From positions 1-62,875 of the forward strand of contig DXFV01000002.1 in assembly GCA_019114265.1 (NCBI GenBank): a stretch of 62,875 nucleotides of DNA. Reading direction: 5' to 3'. Origin of the DNA: Anaerofilum faecale (GTDB lineage: Bacteria > Bacillota > Clostridia > Oscillospirales > Ruminococcaceae). The translations under genes and the position numbers were made by a program. Under the pieces are notes generated by a model that saw nothing but the letters and a program-made list of their open reading frames with translations, had not been told where the DNA came from and did no database searches. This document shows, in pieces, positions 36,101-46,080 of the stretch; position 1 is the first letter of the stretch, and every line of letters begins with the position of its first letter.

Positions 36101-39100
36101 AAAAGGTGCTGAAAGTGAAGATCGCCGATGACCACCGCGGCCAGGTGGGCGACGAGCCCAGCCTGAACGACCCCAACCAGCGCTACACCCGCAAAACCCT
36201 CATCAGCTTCCCGCTGGAGGGACTGGAAGGGTACGGCCGCTTTGAGCCGAAGCTGTACATGACCGCCGACGTCGACCGCGACTTCACCACCGCGTCGGTC
36301 AAGCTGCTGGACGCCGCCGAATGGGACGACGCCACCGTCACCTGGAACAGCGCCCCCAAAGCCGGCGAGACGGCCGGGACCATCTCCCGCAGCAACATCG
36401 AGAACGGTGTCTGCACGGTGGATGTCACCGACGCCGTGGCCGCTGCTGTGGCTGCCGGCCAGGACAAGATCGCCTTCCAGATCCTGAACGACGAGGAGGC
36501 GAACAGCAACCTGCTCAGCTTCCATTCCTCCCGCTCCGACGACCAGACCAAGGTCCCCGTGCTGGCCGCCTATGTCAGCGGCGAGGAGCCGGGCAAGGAA
36601 GAAGACCCCGCTTTCACCGCCCTGCGCGAGAACTACCGCGACTATCTGCTGGGCGGCGACGGCACCGGCCTGGATATGACCAACGCCGGCGTCAAAGCCT
36701 ATGTGGAGAACCTGAACGAGACGGCCAACGGCTACTACCAAGACCTCATCAAGAGCGACGTGGCCGGCCGCACCGACCTGTTTGACGACCTCGAGCTGTG
36801 CCCGGAGGCCGACTACATCGGCAAGTTCAGCCAGGACCCCTACTACACCTACACCAGCAACCTGGGCACCACCGCCCGCCGCCTGCGCGACATCGCATTC
36901 GCCTGGGAGACCGAAGGGTGCGATCTGTACCACAACGAGACAGTGCTGGCCGAGCTGATCAGCGCGCTGGATCACTTCACCGACACCTACTACACCGGCA
37001 AATATTCCGGCAAATCCGGCGGCAACTGGTACCAGTGGGTCATCACGGTGCCCGACGCCCTGATGAGCACCTGCATCGTTCTGTACGATCAGCTGTCTGC
37101 CAGCCAGCTGCAGCACTATGTGGACGTCTGCAAATGGTATGTGCCCGACTGTATGGCCCAGGGCCCCCATTCCAACGATCCCAAGATGACCGGCGGCAAC
37201 CTGCTGCTGAAGGCAAACTCCACCCTGCAGACCGCCATCCTGGACCAGAACGCCAGCATGCTGGAAAACGTCAAGGAAGGCGTGAAGACGGTGCTGGTAT
37301 ACAACGATGCCAGCCAGTTCTACACCAAGGACGCCGACGGCTTCTATAAGGACGGCTCCTACATCCAGCACCAGGCGCTGGCCTACATCGGCGGCTACGG
37401 CTCCGACCTGTACAAGAACCTGGGCGTGTTCCTGCTGGTGCTGGACGACAGCCAGTGGGAGATCGCCTATGAGGACGGCCGCGAGCAGGTGGCCTACGAC
37501 ACCGTGTTCAACGGCATCGAGCCCTTCCTGTACGATGTGCACATGATGGATATGGTGTCCAGCCGCGACGTGTCCCGTCCCGGCGACCGCGACCTCGTCC
37601 GCATCGCCTCCATCATGAACTCCATCCTGCCGCTGCGCGGCACCTTCCCCACCGAGGAGGAGAACGCCCGCTTCGACAGCATGGCCAAGTACTACCTGAA
37701 CCTCCAGCCCCAGTTCTTCTTCGAGAACATGAGCAGCATCACCGCCATCATGACCGCCAGCCAGATCCTGGCCGACGACAGCATCCAGCCGCGCAGCACC
37801 TATGCGCTGACCAAGGTGTTCACGATGGACAAGGCGGTGCATGTGAACGACGACTTCGGATTTGCCATCTCGATGCATTCCGACCGCACCTACGGCCACG
37901 AGCTGATCAACAGCGAGGGCAAGCGCACCTGGAACACCTCGGACGGCATGACCTACCTCTACGATGAGGACACCCGCCAGTACGCCGACGGCTACTGGGC
38001 CGCTGTGGACCCCACCCGCCTGTCCGGCATCACCGCCGAGCATGTGGACCTGGGCGTGGGCACCGGCGACCGCACCAAGAACATCTATCCCTGGACCGGC
38101 GGCGCCACCCTGCAGGATGACGGCATCGGCGCCATCGGCACCCACTTCCGCACCCTGTCCAAAGCCGGCAGCTCCACCCGCAACGGCACCGATGTGAAGA
38201 AGAGCTGGTTCGTCTTTGGCGACAAGATCGTAGCGCTGGGCGCCGGCATCACCTCCACCACCGGCAACGGCGTGGAGAGCATCGTAGACAACCGCAAGAT
38301 CGGCCTGGACGGCGAAAACCGCCTGGCGGTCAACGGCCAGGAGGTCGAGCTGGAGCTGAACACCGCCGTGTCCGGCGAGGCCAGCCCGAATATGGGCACC
38401 AAGGTCAAGGCCGACTACATCACCCTGGCCGGCGAGAACGGCTCCAAGATCGGCTACTACTTCCCCGGCTTCGCCGAGGTGAACCTGCTGAAAGAGCAGC
38501 GCACCGGCAAATGGAGCGACCAGGGCACCGGCAGCGGGGAAGCCACCGCCACCTTTGCCACCATCTTCTTCGACCACGGCACCAAGCCCACCAACGAGAG
38601 CTATGCCTACATCCTGATGCCGGGCGCCGATGACGGCGATATGGCAGCGTACGCCGCCGATCCCACCATCGAGATCCTCCAGAACGACGCGGGCGCCGCC
38701 GCTGTGCACGACAGCGTCAGCAATACCACCGCCGTCAACTTCTGGAACGCCGGCGGCGTGGGCGGCATCGCCAGCGACTCTCCCGCCTCTGTGGTCCTGC
38801 GCGAGCAGGACGGCAAGCTGACCCTGGCTGTGGCCGATCCCACCCAGCAGAAGGATCAGATCACCATCACTCTGCCGTATCTGGCCGGAACGGTGATCGA
38901 GTCCGACGAGAACGTCACCATCACCTCCGCCGAGCCCTTCACCGTCATCACGGTGGACACCAAGGGCTGCGAGGGCACCACCAGCACCATCACCTTCGAG
39001 GCCACCCCCGCGGCCGGCAGCGAGGTGATGAGCGTGGCCAGCGCCCAGCCTGTGCTGGACGTCACCCTGGGCACCGCCTTCAAGAACATCCCCCTGCCCG

Positions 39101-40050
39101 AGACCGTCACCGTGCTCACTGCCGACGGCGCCGAGCATGAAGTGGGCGTGCAGTGGCAGCGCGGCGATTACGACAAGAACCAGATCGCCCGCTACGAGAT
39201 CACCGGCACGCTGGTGCTGGAGGAAGGCCTGCAGAACAGCGCCGGCATCACCGCCAGCGCCGTGCTGAACGTCCTGCGTCCGCAGATCCCGGCGCTGGAG
39301 GACACCAACGTCCGCGATGGCAAATACGCCGACTCCAACGCCACCGAGGGCGGCACCAGCCTGAACTGCACCCGCGGCACCATCACCGTGAAGCAGGATG
39401 CCATCAGCTACCTGCGCTATGGCTACATCAAGCTGGACCTGGAGGGCGCCGACCCGAACGCCACCCACTACTACCTGAACATCCAGTCCACCGCCGTACC
39501 CGGCAGCGACTATAAGCGCACCGACCTGTATGCGGTGGAAAGCGATTGGCAGGGCGAGACCCTCACCTACAACACCCGCCCGGACCGCATCGGCGACGAG
39601 CCGGCGGCCAGCCTCACCAAGGAAATGCTGCAGCAAAGCACCGTGCAGAGCATCGACATCACCGCCGCCGTACAGGCAGCGCTGGAGCGCGGCGACAAGC
39701 AGCTGTCTCTGGAACTGGTGAACGTGGGCGGCGGCTCGGACAGCGGCCTGTACATCCACTCGCTGGAAAGCACCACGCTGGGCGTACAGAAGCCGTCCCT
39801 CAGCTGGGACAGCGCCACCCTGCCCGAATTGCTGGATACCCGCAACGCCGAGATGCTGCTGGAAACCGTGCGCACCATGGACCGCACCCTCTACGCGAAC
39901 CTCGATGAAGAGGCGCTGGACGAGGCGGCCGCCGCGCTGCAGGCCCTGGTGGACGATCCCGACACCACCAACGCCGAGCTGAACAAGGCCGAGAGCGACC
40001 TGTCCGGCATCCTGCTGGATCTGCGCTATCGCCCGCGGCCCAAAGCCTGA
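33148..40050 (+). CDS. Giant exported LamG-LamG-metallophosphoesterase-polysaccharide lyase 8 protein
   Basis: A 2300-residue exported multidomain protein. Order: signal peptide (1-30); LamG-like jelly rolls (about 44-265 and 270-497); a calcineurin-like metallophosphoesterase (about 567-860) with all metal motifs (SDVHING, NAGDFT, LGNHDVRG from 642, ISHQPL, SGHIHNQ near 799); a DNRLRE domain (about 960-1145). Then a polysaccharide lyase family 8 unit (about 1155-1950) with the Asn-His-Tyr triad expected of hyaluronate/chondroitin/xanthan lyases (Asn1351, His1408, Tyr1417; DGSYIQHQALAY), an Ig-like domain (about 1958-2044), a second DNRLRE-like domain (2047-2224) and a helical C-terminal segment. 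No sortase signal is seen. PL8 enzymes cut uronic-acid polysaccharides by beta-elimination; the role of the phosphoesterase is unknown. It is the second gene of the operon. Confidence 0.88.
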   Translation: MKRKQWASLVLAAAMAVSVIASPLSALAAARPQPLKEPAAAGLNDGLVLYSSFDDETAADLSGSGNNGTLVGDLQFAEGVRGKALLIEGQNVAASDDKQGDRYVDYGKNIQFGTEDFSISLWYKATGESSNSALISNKNYKSGANTGFAIGRFGNGINLNTAANNTRGELTAGSEELLQSTIDGQWHHVVMSADRDGQLCGYVDGQPTSQKDISALAQYSMDAGYPLVVGASGSYCNGADNGLIDEVRVYKRAVSAEEAAALYEQDKPKADLESGLVLYASFDEGNAADESGNGHDGALTGSPAFVDGVRGKAISLDNGSVAGSSSAQAVQYVDFGTGLNSLLGGADFTLSMWVKTSGNGSNNGTILSNKDYASGNNIGLAIGNYNNASDVDVRVNFSAKQGSRIENRGVTANDDQWHQLLTTFDRDGNMVTYLDGEQVKSTSMTGQQGLSVDTKLPLILGADGKKVYGMSGCTVDELRIYDRVLTTADIAALYREEGVSTGIERLRTQLNSVVPSAAFPQEDIDAMAAALDEYQKQIAAQPDNAAALLEQAQEEFAMFLNGKTPTASFHLVSDVHINGISQRVDNYTKAMQDMATVMADTNIGFVNAGDFTSQSTAAQYESFYETTAAHNPVSDEKTLILLGNHDVRGPNQDNWNKDPNQESPYWQTAKELYLTNNAPYMPADDKETLYYSKELGGYTFIMLNTENGLKDAMYMSDEQLAWFEQTMKECYEEDPTKPVFIISHQPLNNSHWMSNILDGFDGWSNASGTGPYGQPQPYNTGKDAAVKEVMAKYPVGVFLSGHIHNQLDVAEVQMREYGTLVDLPSFAEPCIGIADIGTGYEVAIYDNEIVFRARNFVTGQWMPQYDKVVKTPTVTALYQQALARQDAGQSSPALDAAVEQAAALLTRQYDQEGLAWNNTATPDTFYFHEDAQQQIEQARAALAEALGQLPTEDKEVESAQDIYLQAGTQIDKPTSEYGDGTAYNEKVLKVKIADDHRGQVGDEPSLNDPNQRYTRKTLISFPLEGLEGYGRFEPKLYMTADVDRDFTTASVKLLDAAEWDDATVTWNSAPKAGETAGTISRSNIENGVCTVDVTDAVAAAVAAGQDKIAFQILNDEEANSNLLSFHSSRSDDQTKVPVLAAYVSGEEPGKEEDPAFTALRENYRDYLLGGDGTGLDMTNAGVKAYVENLNETANGYYQDLIKSDVAGRTDLFDDLELCPEADYIGKFSQDPYYTYTSNLGTTARRLRDIAFAWETEGCDLYHNETVLAELISALDHFTDTYYTGKYSGKSGGNWYQWVITVPDALMSTCIVLYDQLSASQLQHYVDVCKWYVPDCMAQGPHSNDPKMTGGNLLLKANSTLQTAILDQNASMLENVKEGVKTVLVYNDASQFYTKDADGFYKDGSYIQHQALAYIGGYGSDLYKNLGVFLLVLDDSQWEIAYEDGREQVAYDTVFNGIEPFLYDVHMMDMVSSRDVSRPGDRDLVRIASIMNSILPLRGTFPTEEENARFDSMAKYYLNLQPQFFFENMSSITAIMTASQILADDSIQPRSTYALTKVFTMDKAVHVNDDFGFAISMHSDRTYGHELINSEGKRTWNTSDGMTYLYDEDTRQYADGYWAAVDPTRLSGITAEHVDLGVGTGDRTKNIYPWTGGATLQDDGIGAIGTHFRTLSKAGSSTRNGTDVKKSWFVFGDKIVALGAGITSTTGNGVESIVDNRKIGLDGENRLAVNGQEVELELNTAVSGEASPNMGTKVKADYITLAGENGSKIGYYFPGFAEVNLLKEQRTGKWSDQGTGSGEATATFATIFFDHGTKPTNESYAYILMPGADDGDMAAYAADPTIEILQNDAGAAAVHDSVSNTTAVNFWNAGGVGGIASDSPASVVLREQDGKLTLAVADPTQQKDQITITLPYLAGTVIESDENVTITSAEPFTVITVDTKGCEGTTSTITFEATPAAGSEVMSVASAQPVLDVTLGTAFKNIPLPETVTVLTADGAEHEVGVQWQRGDYDKNQIARYEITGTLVLEEGLQNSAGITASAVLNVLRPQIPALEDTNVRDGKYADSNATEGGTSLNCTRGTITVKQDAISYLRYGYIKLDLEGADPNATHYYLNIQSTAVPGSDYKRTDLYAVESDWQGETLTYNTRPDRIGDEPAASLTKEMLQQSTVQSIDITAAVQAALERGDKQLSLELVNVGGGSDSGLYIHSLESTTLGVQKPSLSWDSATLPELLDTRNAEMLLETVRTMDRTLYANLDEEALDEAAAALQALVDDPDTTNAELNKAESDLSGILLDLRYRPRPKA

Positions 40051-40071
40051 GTTTCCCCTCTCTGCGCAATT

Positions 40072-40101
40072 CCCCGCCCGGATTTTCCGGGCGGGGTTTT
40101 T
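40072..40101 (+). terminator. Intrinsic terminator after the PL8 gene
   Basis: Arms CCCCGCCCGG (from 40072) and CCGGGCGGGG, then TTTTTG. It closes the two-gene surface operon. Confidence 0.88.
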
Positions 40102-40148
40102 GTGTAAAAATGGCGAATTCCCGTATAATTTTTTATGCTTGATGAACA

Positions 40149-40177
40149 ATGACAAGCGGGGCCGGCTGTGCTATACT
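40149..40177 (+). promoter_or_regulatory. Promoter of the beta-propeller glycosidase gene
   Basis: ATGACA (40149-40154), 17 bases, TATACT (40172-40177) with an extended TG-C element. A second possible -10 (TATAAT, 40124-40129) lies 48 bases upstream. Confidence 0.65.
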
Positions 40178-40243
40178 GGCCCTGAAAATCAAAGGAATCG
40201 TGTGCCGAATAATCAAAACCAAAATAAAAAAGGAGAAACAACT

Positions 40244-41284
40244 ATGATCGACCTTGCAAGCAAAATGCTGCCCGCGCCGGTGAATGGCGGCTTCCGGATG
40301 GAAGGCTACTGGGTGTGGTGCGGCTCTGCCATCAAAGGCGAGGATGGCAGATATCATCTGTTCGCCTCCCGCTGGAAAAAGACCCAGCCGATGCATCCGG
40401 GCTGGCTGTTCGGCAGCGAGATCGTGCGCGCCGTGTCCAGCCGCCCCGAAGGGCCGTTCACCTTCCAGGAGGTGGTGCTCACCGCGCGCGGCCAGCAGTA
40501 CTGGGACGGCATGAGCGTCCACAATCCCCACATAACCAGGCAGGGGGACACCTATGTGCTCTATTATGTGGGCATCACCTATCCGTTCCCGGCCCCGAAG
40601 GACGACGACAAGGTGCAGCACGACGACCTGCGCACCAACGTGGCCCGCGCCAACAAGCGGGTGGGCATCGCCACCGCCCCCAGCGTGTTCGGCCCCTGGA
40701 CCCGCCGGGACGCCCCCATCCTCACCCCCCGTCCCGACCATTTCGACAACATGTTCACCTCCAACCCGGCCCCCTGCGTTGGTCCGGACGGCAGCGTGAC
40801 GATGGTGTACAAGAGCCGCGGCGTGCTGCCCGGCCCGGACTATCCCGGCGGCCACATCCACGGGCCGATGGTGTTCGGCACCGCCACCGCCCCCAGCTGG
40901 GAAGGCCCCTACACCGCCCGCAGCGAGCAGCCGCTGTTCGCGGGCGACACCGTGCTGGAGGACCCCTTCATCTGGCGCGACGCCGATGGCATGCACATGA
41001 TCGCAAAGGATATGTACGGCAACATCTGCGGCGAGCAGTACGGCGGCGTGTATGCCCATTCGCAGGACGGCCTGTCCTGGCAGATGGAGCGCGGCCGGCT
41101 GGCCTATTCCCGCCATGTGCTGTGGGACGACGGCGTCACCCGCCTGATGGGCAACCTCGACCGCCCCTTCATCCTGTTCGAGGAGGGCAAGCCCATCTGC
41201 CTGTTCTTCGCCGCCTCCGACGGCACCGACAGCTTCATGGACGCCACCGACACCTGGAACATGACCATCCCGCTGCGCCCCTGA
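40244..41284 (+). CDS. Glycoside hydrolase of five-bladed beta-propeller type (GH43/GH117-like)
   Basis: A 346-residue protein without signal peptide. It has the repeated blade pattern of five-bladed beta-propeller glycosidases: HLFASRW, DTYVLYYVGITYP, SVTMVYKSRGV, LEDPFIWRDADGMHMIAKDM and RPFILFEEGKPICLFFAAS. The DPFIW acidic residue and the repeated [D/E]G segments suit families such as GH43, GH117 or related ones. I cannot assign the exact family or linkage. AAGGAG precedes the ATG. It lies downstream of the PL8 operon but has its own promoter, so it may process oligosaccharides released by the surface lyases inside the cell (inference). Confidence 0.78.
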   Translation: MIDLASKMLPAPVNGGFRMEGYWVWCGSAIKGEDGRYHLFASRWKKTQPMHPGWLFGSEIVRAVSSRPEGPFTFQEVVLTARGQQYWDGMSVHNPHITRQGDTYVLYYVGITYPFPAPKDDDKVQHDDLRTNVARANKRVGIATAPSVFGPWTRRDAPILTPRPDHFDNMFTSNPAPCVGPDGSVTMVYKSRGVLPGPDYPGGHIHGPMVFGTATAPSWEGPYTARSEQPLFAGDTVLEDPFIWRDADGMHMIAKDMYGNICGEQYGGVYAHSQDGLSWQMERGRLAYSRHVLWDDGVTRLMGNLDRPFILFEEGKPICLFFAASDGTDSFMDATDTWNMTIPLRP

Positions 41285-41469
41285 AAAGCGCGGCTGCTGC
41301 GCCGGATGAGCTGGAAACCGTCCCGCCGCCCGGCCAGGGGAAGGCGTTTGATCGAACGGCCGAACCGCTGGTTTTTGCCAAAGGCTTCCCCCTGGGGGGG
41401 AGCCTTTGGACAGCGCAGACCATTCCTTTTTCGACAAGCTGGCCGCACCCTTCGGGGTGCGGTTCTTTT
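41285..41469 (+). terminator. Non-coding gap with dyad element and terminator
   Basis: No gene is seen between the propeller gene and the his promoter. An inverted repeat at about 41379-41410 (CCAAAGGCT ... AGCCTTTGG around C- and G-runs) has no T-run on the plus side. At 41443-41469 a compact stem CCGCACCC-TTCG-GGGTGCGG followed by TTCTTTTA is a classical intrinsic terminator. Confidence 0.7.
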
Positions 41470-41502
41470 ATGGCCAAAATGCAGGTTATACGGAAATTTC
41501 TC

Positions 41503-41568
41503 TTTTATTTTGAAAAAAAGTGTGCTATAATCACTGCAACGCTTTATTGCTTTATCTTGATAAAGCAA
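41503..41568 (+). promoter_or_regulatory. his operon promoter and perfect palindromic operator
   Basis: TATAAT (41526-41531) with extended TG-C and a weak TTTTAT at -35 (41503-41508). Downstream of the predicted start, 41547-41568, is a perfect palindrome with 10-base arms TTGCTTTATC and GATAAAGCAA separated by TT. It sits between promoter and start codon, as expected for a repressor site. The family of the repressor cannot be read here; TrpR/YerC-like HisR proteins are one possibility (inference). Confidence 0.7.
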
Positions 41569-41588
41569 ACGAAAGAGGGGGATGCCGT

Positions 41589-43125
41589 ATGGCGCAATGG
41601 GAGTATGAACAGCTGGGCCGTGCCCGGCTTCTGCCGCTGCAGCTGGCCCTTTTGTACCGGGCCGCGGGGTATGAGCAGTACCGCATGAGCCGCTTTGAGG
41701 AATACAGCCTCTACCGCGAGAACCAGGGATTTCTGGCCGCGCCGCAGGTCCTCACCTTCACCGACCTCGACGGCCGCCTGCTGGCGCTGAAGCCGGACGT
41801 CACCCTCAGCATCGCCAAGCACGCCGATCCCGCGCCGGGCGGCTGCTGCCGGTATTATTACGACGAGAGCGTCTACCGTCCCAGCCGGGAAAGCCACACC
41901 TTTCAGGAGATCGGCCAGATGGGCCTGGAGTGCATCGGCGAGGTGGACGAAGCCGAAACCGCCGCCGCCGTACAGCTGGCGCTGGACAGTCTGGCGCTGG
42001 CGGCAGACGGGGGAGCGGCGCTGCTGGTGCTGGGGCATATGGGATTTGCGGCGGGGCTGCTGCGGCAGGCCGGTCTGGACGAGGAACGGAAAACGCAGGC
42101 CATGCGCTGCATCCACGACAAAAACGCGGGGGCGCTGGCCGCGCTGTGCGGGGCGGAAGCCGCCGTCTGCGGGATGAACACGCTGTGCGGCCCGTGGCAG
42201 GAGGTGCTGCCCAAAGCGCGGGCGCTGGCGCAGGACGAGGGCGCGCTGCAGGCGCTGGAGGAGCTGGAAACGCTCTGCCGCCGCCTTGTGCCGAAGGGCT
42301 GCGGATTGGAACTGGACCTCTCGCTGGCCAACGACAGCGCCTACTACAACGGGCTGGTCTTTCGCGGCCAGATCAGCGGCCTGGCGCGGCCGGTGCTGCA
42401 GGGCGGCCGGTACGATCCGCTGGCCTCCCGCTTTTCGCCCAGCGCGCGGGCGGTGGGGTTTGCCATCTACCGGAACGAGCTGGAGCGCCTCGACGCCCAT
42501 CCCTGCGGCCTGCTCAGTGTGGCGCTGCCCAAAGGGCGGCTGGGGGACAAGGTGTTCCGCCTGCTGCAAAAGGCGGGCTGGTCGGCGGCGCAGGGGCCCG
42601 ACAGCCGCCGTCTGGTGGTGGAGGACGCCGCCGCGGGCGTGCGGTACTTCCTGGTCAAGCCCAGCGACGTGGCCATCTATGTGGAGCACGGCGCGGCCGA
42701 TGTGGGCATCGTGGGCAAAGATGTTCTGGACGAGGGCGGCGCCGACGTCTTTGAGCTGCTGGACACCGGCCTGGGGCGCTGCCGCATGTGCGTGGCCGGC
42801 CCGGCGGGCTTTGCCGACGACACCGGCCGCACCCTGCGGGTGGCCACCAAATACCCGGCCATCGCCAAGCGGCACTACGCCGCGCAGGGACGGCAGATCG
42901 ACATCATCAAGCTGAACGGTTCCATCGAGCTGGCGCCGCTGGTGGGGCTGGCCGACGTGATCGTGGACATCGTGGAGACCGGCGCCACCCTGCGGGAGAA
43001 CGGCCTGGTGGTGCGGGAGGAGATCCTGCCCATCAGCGCGCGGCTGATCGCCAACCGTTCCAGCTATTCCTTCAAACGGGCCGCCATCGACGGCCTGCTG
43101 CAAAAATTGGAAGAGGTGACCCGGA

Positions 43126-43142
<17 letters not shown>
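41589..43142 (+). CDS. hisG: HisZ-HisG fusion: ATP phosphoribosyltransferase regulatory plus catalytic subunit
   Basis: A 517-residue fusion. Residues 1 to about 305 are HisZ, a histidyl-tRNA-synthetase-like regulatory subunit (ALKPDVTLSIAKHA, VYRPSRESHTFQEIGQMGLECIG, NGLVFRGQI, LQGGRYDPL), shorter than the ~390 residues of separate HisZ proteins. Residues from about 308 are the short form of HisG (VALPKGRLGDKVFRLL, DVAIYVEHGAADVGIVGKD, IVDIVETGATLRENGL), which makes phosphoribosyl-ATP, the first step of histidine synthesis. Short HisG normally needs separate HisZ for activity and feedback, so fusion fixes their stoichiometry. The ATG at 41589 follows GAGGGGG. The 3' end overlaps hisD by 17 bases. 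Confidence 0.92.
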
Positions 43143-44408
<1,266 letters not shown>

Positions 44409-44412
<4 letters not shown>

Positions 44413-45470
44413 GCCGCTTTTTCACCCCCGCTCTGTCGGCGCTGGAGCCGTATACCCCCGGCGAGCAGCCGCGGCAGCGGTTTGTCAAGCTGAACACCAA
44501 CGAAAGCCCCTATCCGCCCAGCCCGATGGTGCGCGAGGCCATCACCCCGGAGGCCGTCGAACGGCTGCGCCTCTATTCCGACCCCGCCTGCACCGACCTG
44601 GCCGCCGCCATCGCGGACCACTATCAGCTCGACCCGTCCTGGGTCATGGCGGGCAACGGCAGCGACGAGGTGCTGGCCATCGCCATCCGCGCCTTCTGCG
44701 GCCCGGACACCCCGCTGGCCTTTGCCGACATCACCTACGGCTTTTATCCGGTGTGGGCGGCGCTGTTCGGTATACAGACAAAGATCCTTCCGCTGGCCGA
44801 GGATTTTTCCCTTTCCCCGGCCGACTACTGCGGCGTCGGCTGCACCGCCGTCATCGCCAATCCCAACGCCCCCACCGGCCTCGCCCTCACGCCCGGGCAG
44901 CTGGAGCCGATCCTGCAGGCAAATCCCAACAACGTGCTGATCGTGGACGAGGCGTATGTGGATTTCGGGGCCGAGAGCTGCCGCTGCCTGCTGGACCGAT
45001 ACGACAACCTGCTCGTGGTCCAGACCTTCAGCAAAAGCCGCAGTCTGGCCGGCGGGCGGGTGGGCTTCGCGCTGGGGCATCCCGCCCTCATCGCCGACCT
45101 CAACCGGGTGCGTTTCAGCCTGAACCCATATAACCTCAACAGCCTCAGCATACTGGCCGGCGCCGCCAGCATGCGGGACGAAGCCTATTTTTCCGCCTGC
45201 TGCGCCCGCATCCGCGCCACCCGCGAAAAAACCGCCGCCGCCCTTGTGCAGCGCGGCTGCACCGTCACCGATTCGCTGGCGAATTTCCTCTTTGTCCGTC
45301 CCAATCGGATGCCCGGCCGCGCGCTGTTCGCCCGCCTGCGGGAAAACGGCATCCTCGTGCGCCGGTGGGACGCGCCCCGCATTGCCGACTGGCTGCGCAT
45401 CACGGTGGGCAGCGAGGAGGAGATGCAGATACTGCTGGACACCATCGACCGGATCTGGAAGGAGAACTGA
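44409..45470 (+). CDS. hisC: Histidinol-phosphate aminotransferase
   Basis: A 353-residue fold-type I PLP-dependent aminotransferase converting imidazole-acetol phosphate to histidinol phosphate. The pyridoxal lysine is Lys209 in TFSKSRSLAG. Other motifs are LNTNESPYPPSP, GNGSDEVL, NPNAPTG and VDEAYVDF. It starts four bases inside hisD and ends three bases before hisB. A general aromatic aminotransferase is a formal alternative, but the operon supports hisC. Confidence 0.95.
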
Positions 45471-45473
45471 ACC

Positions 45474-46064
45474 ATGCGAACCGCAACCATCGAACGCCGC
45501 ACCACCGAAACACAGATCACCCTCACCCTCGCGCTGGACGGCACGGGGAAGGGGGACGTCGCCACCGGCTGCGGATTTCTGGACCATATGCTGCAATTGT
45601 TTGCGCGCCACGGCCGGTTCGACCTGGCCCTGCGCTGCACCGGCGACACCTGGGTGGACGACCACCACACGGTGGAGGACGTGGGCATCTGTTTGGGCCG
45701 CGCCTTCCGGCAGGCGCTGGGAGAGATGCGGGGCATCGCGCGGTACGGCAATTTCCTGCTCCCGATGGACGAAACGCTGGTGCTGTGCGCGGTGGACCTG
45801 TCCGGCCGCATGGCGCTGGGCTGGCAGATGAACTTTCCCAGCCAGAAGGTGGGCGCCTTCGACACCGAGCTGTGCCGCGAGTTCTGGCTGGCCTTTGTGC
45901 GGGAATGCCCCTGTTCGCTGCACGCGGTGCAGATGGCGGGGGACAACACCCATCACCTCATCGAGGCGGCCTTCAAGGGGCTGGCGCGGGCGCTGTCGAT
46001 GGCGGCGGCGATCGTGCCGGGGCAGGAGAGCGAGATCCCCAGCACCAAAGGGCTGCTGGGCTGA
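45474..46064 (+). CDS. hisB: Imidazoleglycerol-phosphate dehydratase
   Basis: A 196-residue dehydratase (single-function HisB) that converts imidazole-glycerol phosphate to imidazole-acetol phosphate. The manganese-binding His-rich motifs are intact: GFLDHMLQLFARHG, DDHHTVEDVG and DNTHHLIEAAFKGLARAL. There is no N-terminal histidinol-phosphate phosphatase domain, unlike the enterobacterial HisB. It is spaced three bases from hisC and 16 bases from hisH. Confidence 0.97.
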   Translation: MRTATIERRTTETQITLTLALDGTGKGDVATGCGFLDHMLQLFARHGRFDLALRCTGDTWVDDHHTVEDVGICLGRAFRQALGEMRGIARYGNFLLPMDETLVLCAVDLSGRMALGWQMNFPSQKVGAFDTELCREFWLAFVRECPCSLHAVQMAGDNTHHLIEAAFKGLARALSMAAAIVPGQESEIPSTKGLLG

Positions 46065-46080
46065 GAGAGGAGGACGAGCG

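Noticed and set aside
33052..40155. A minus-strand frame of over 2300 codons opposite the PL8 gene
   Set aside because: The plus-strand protein has clear domains, signal peptide and ribosome site. The antisense frame is open only because of G/C-rich codons and reads as Val/Gly/His-rich repeats with no domain.
41379..41410. Inverted repeat after the propeller gene as a terminator
   Set aside because: No T-run follows on the plus strand; the better terminator is the TTCG-loop hairpin at 41443-41469.
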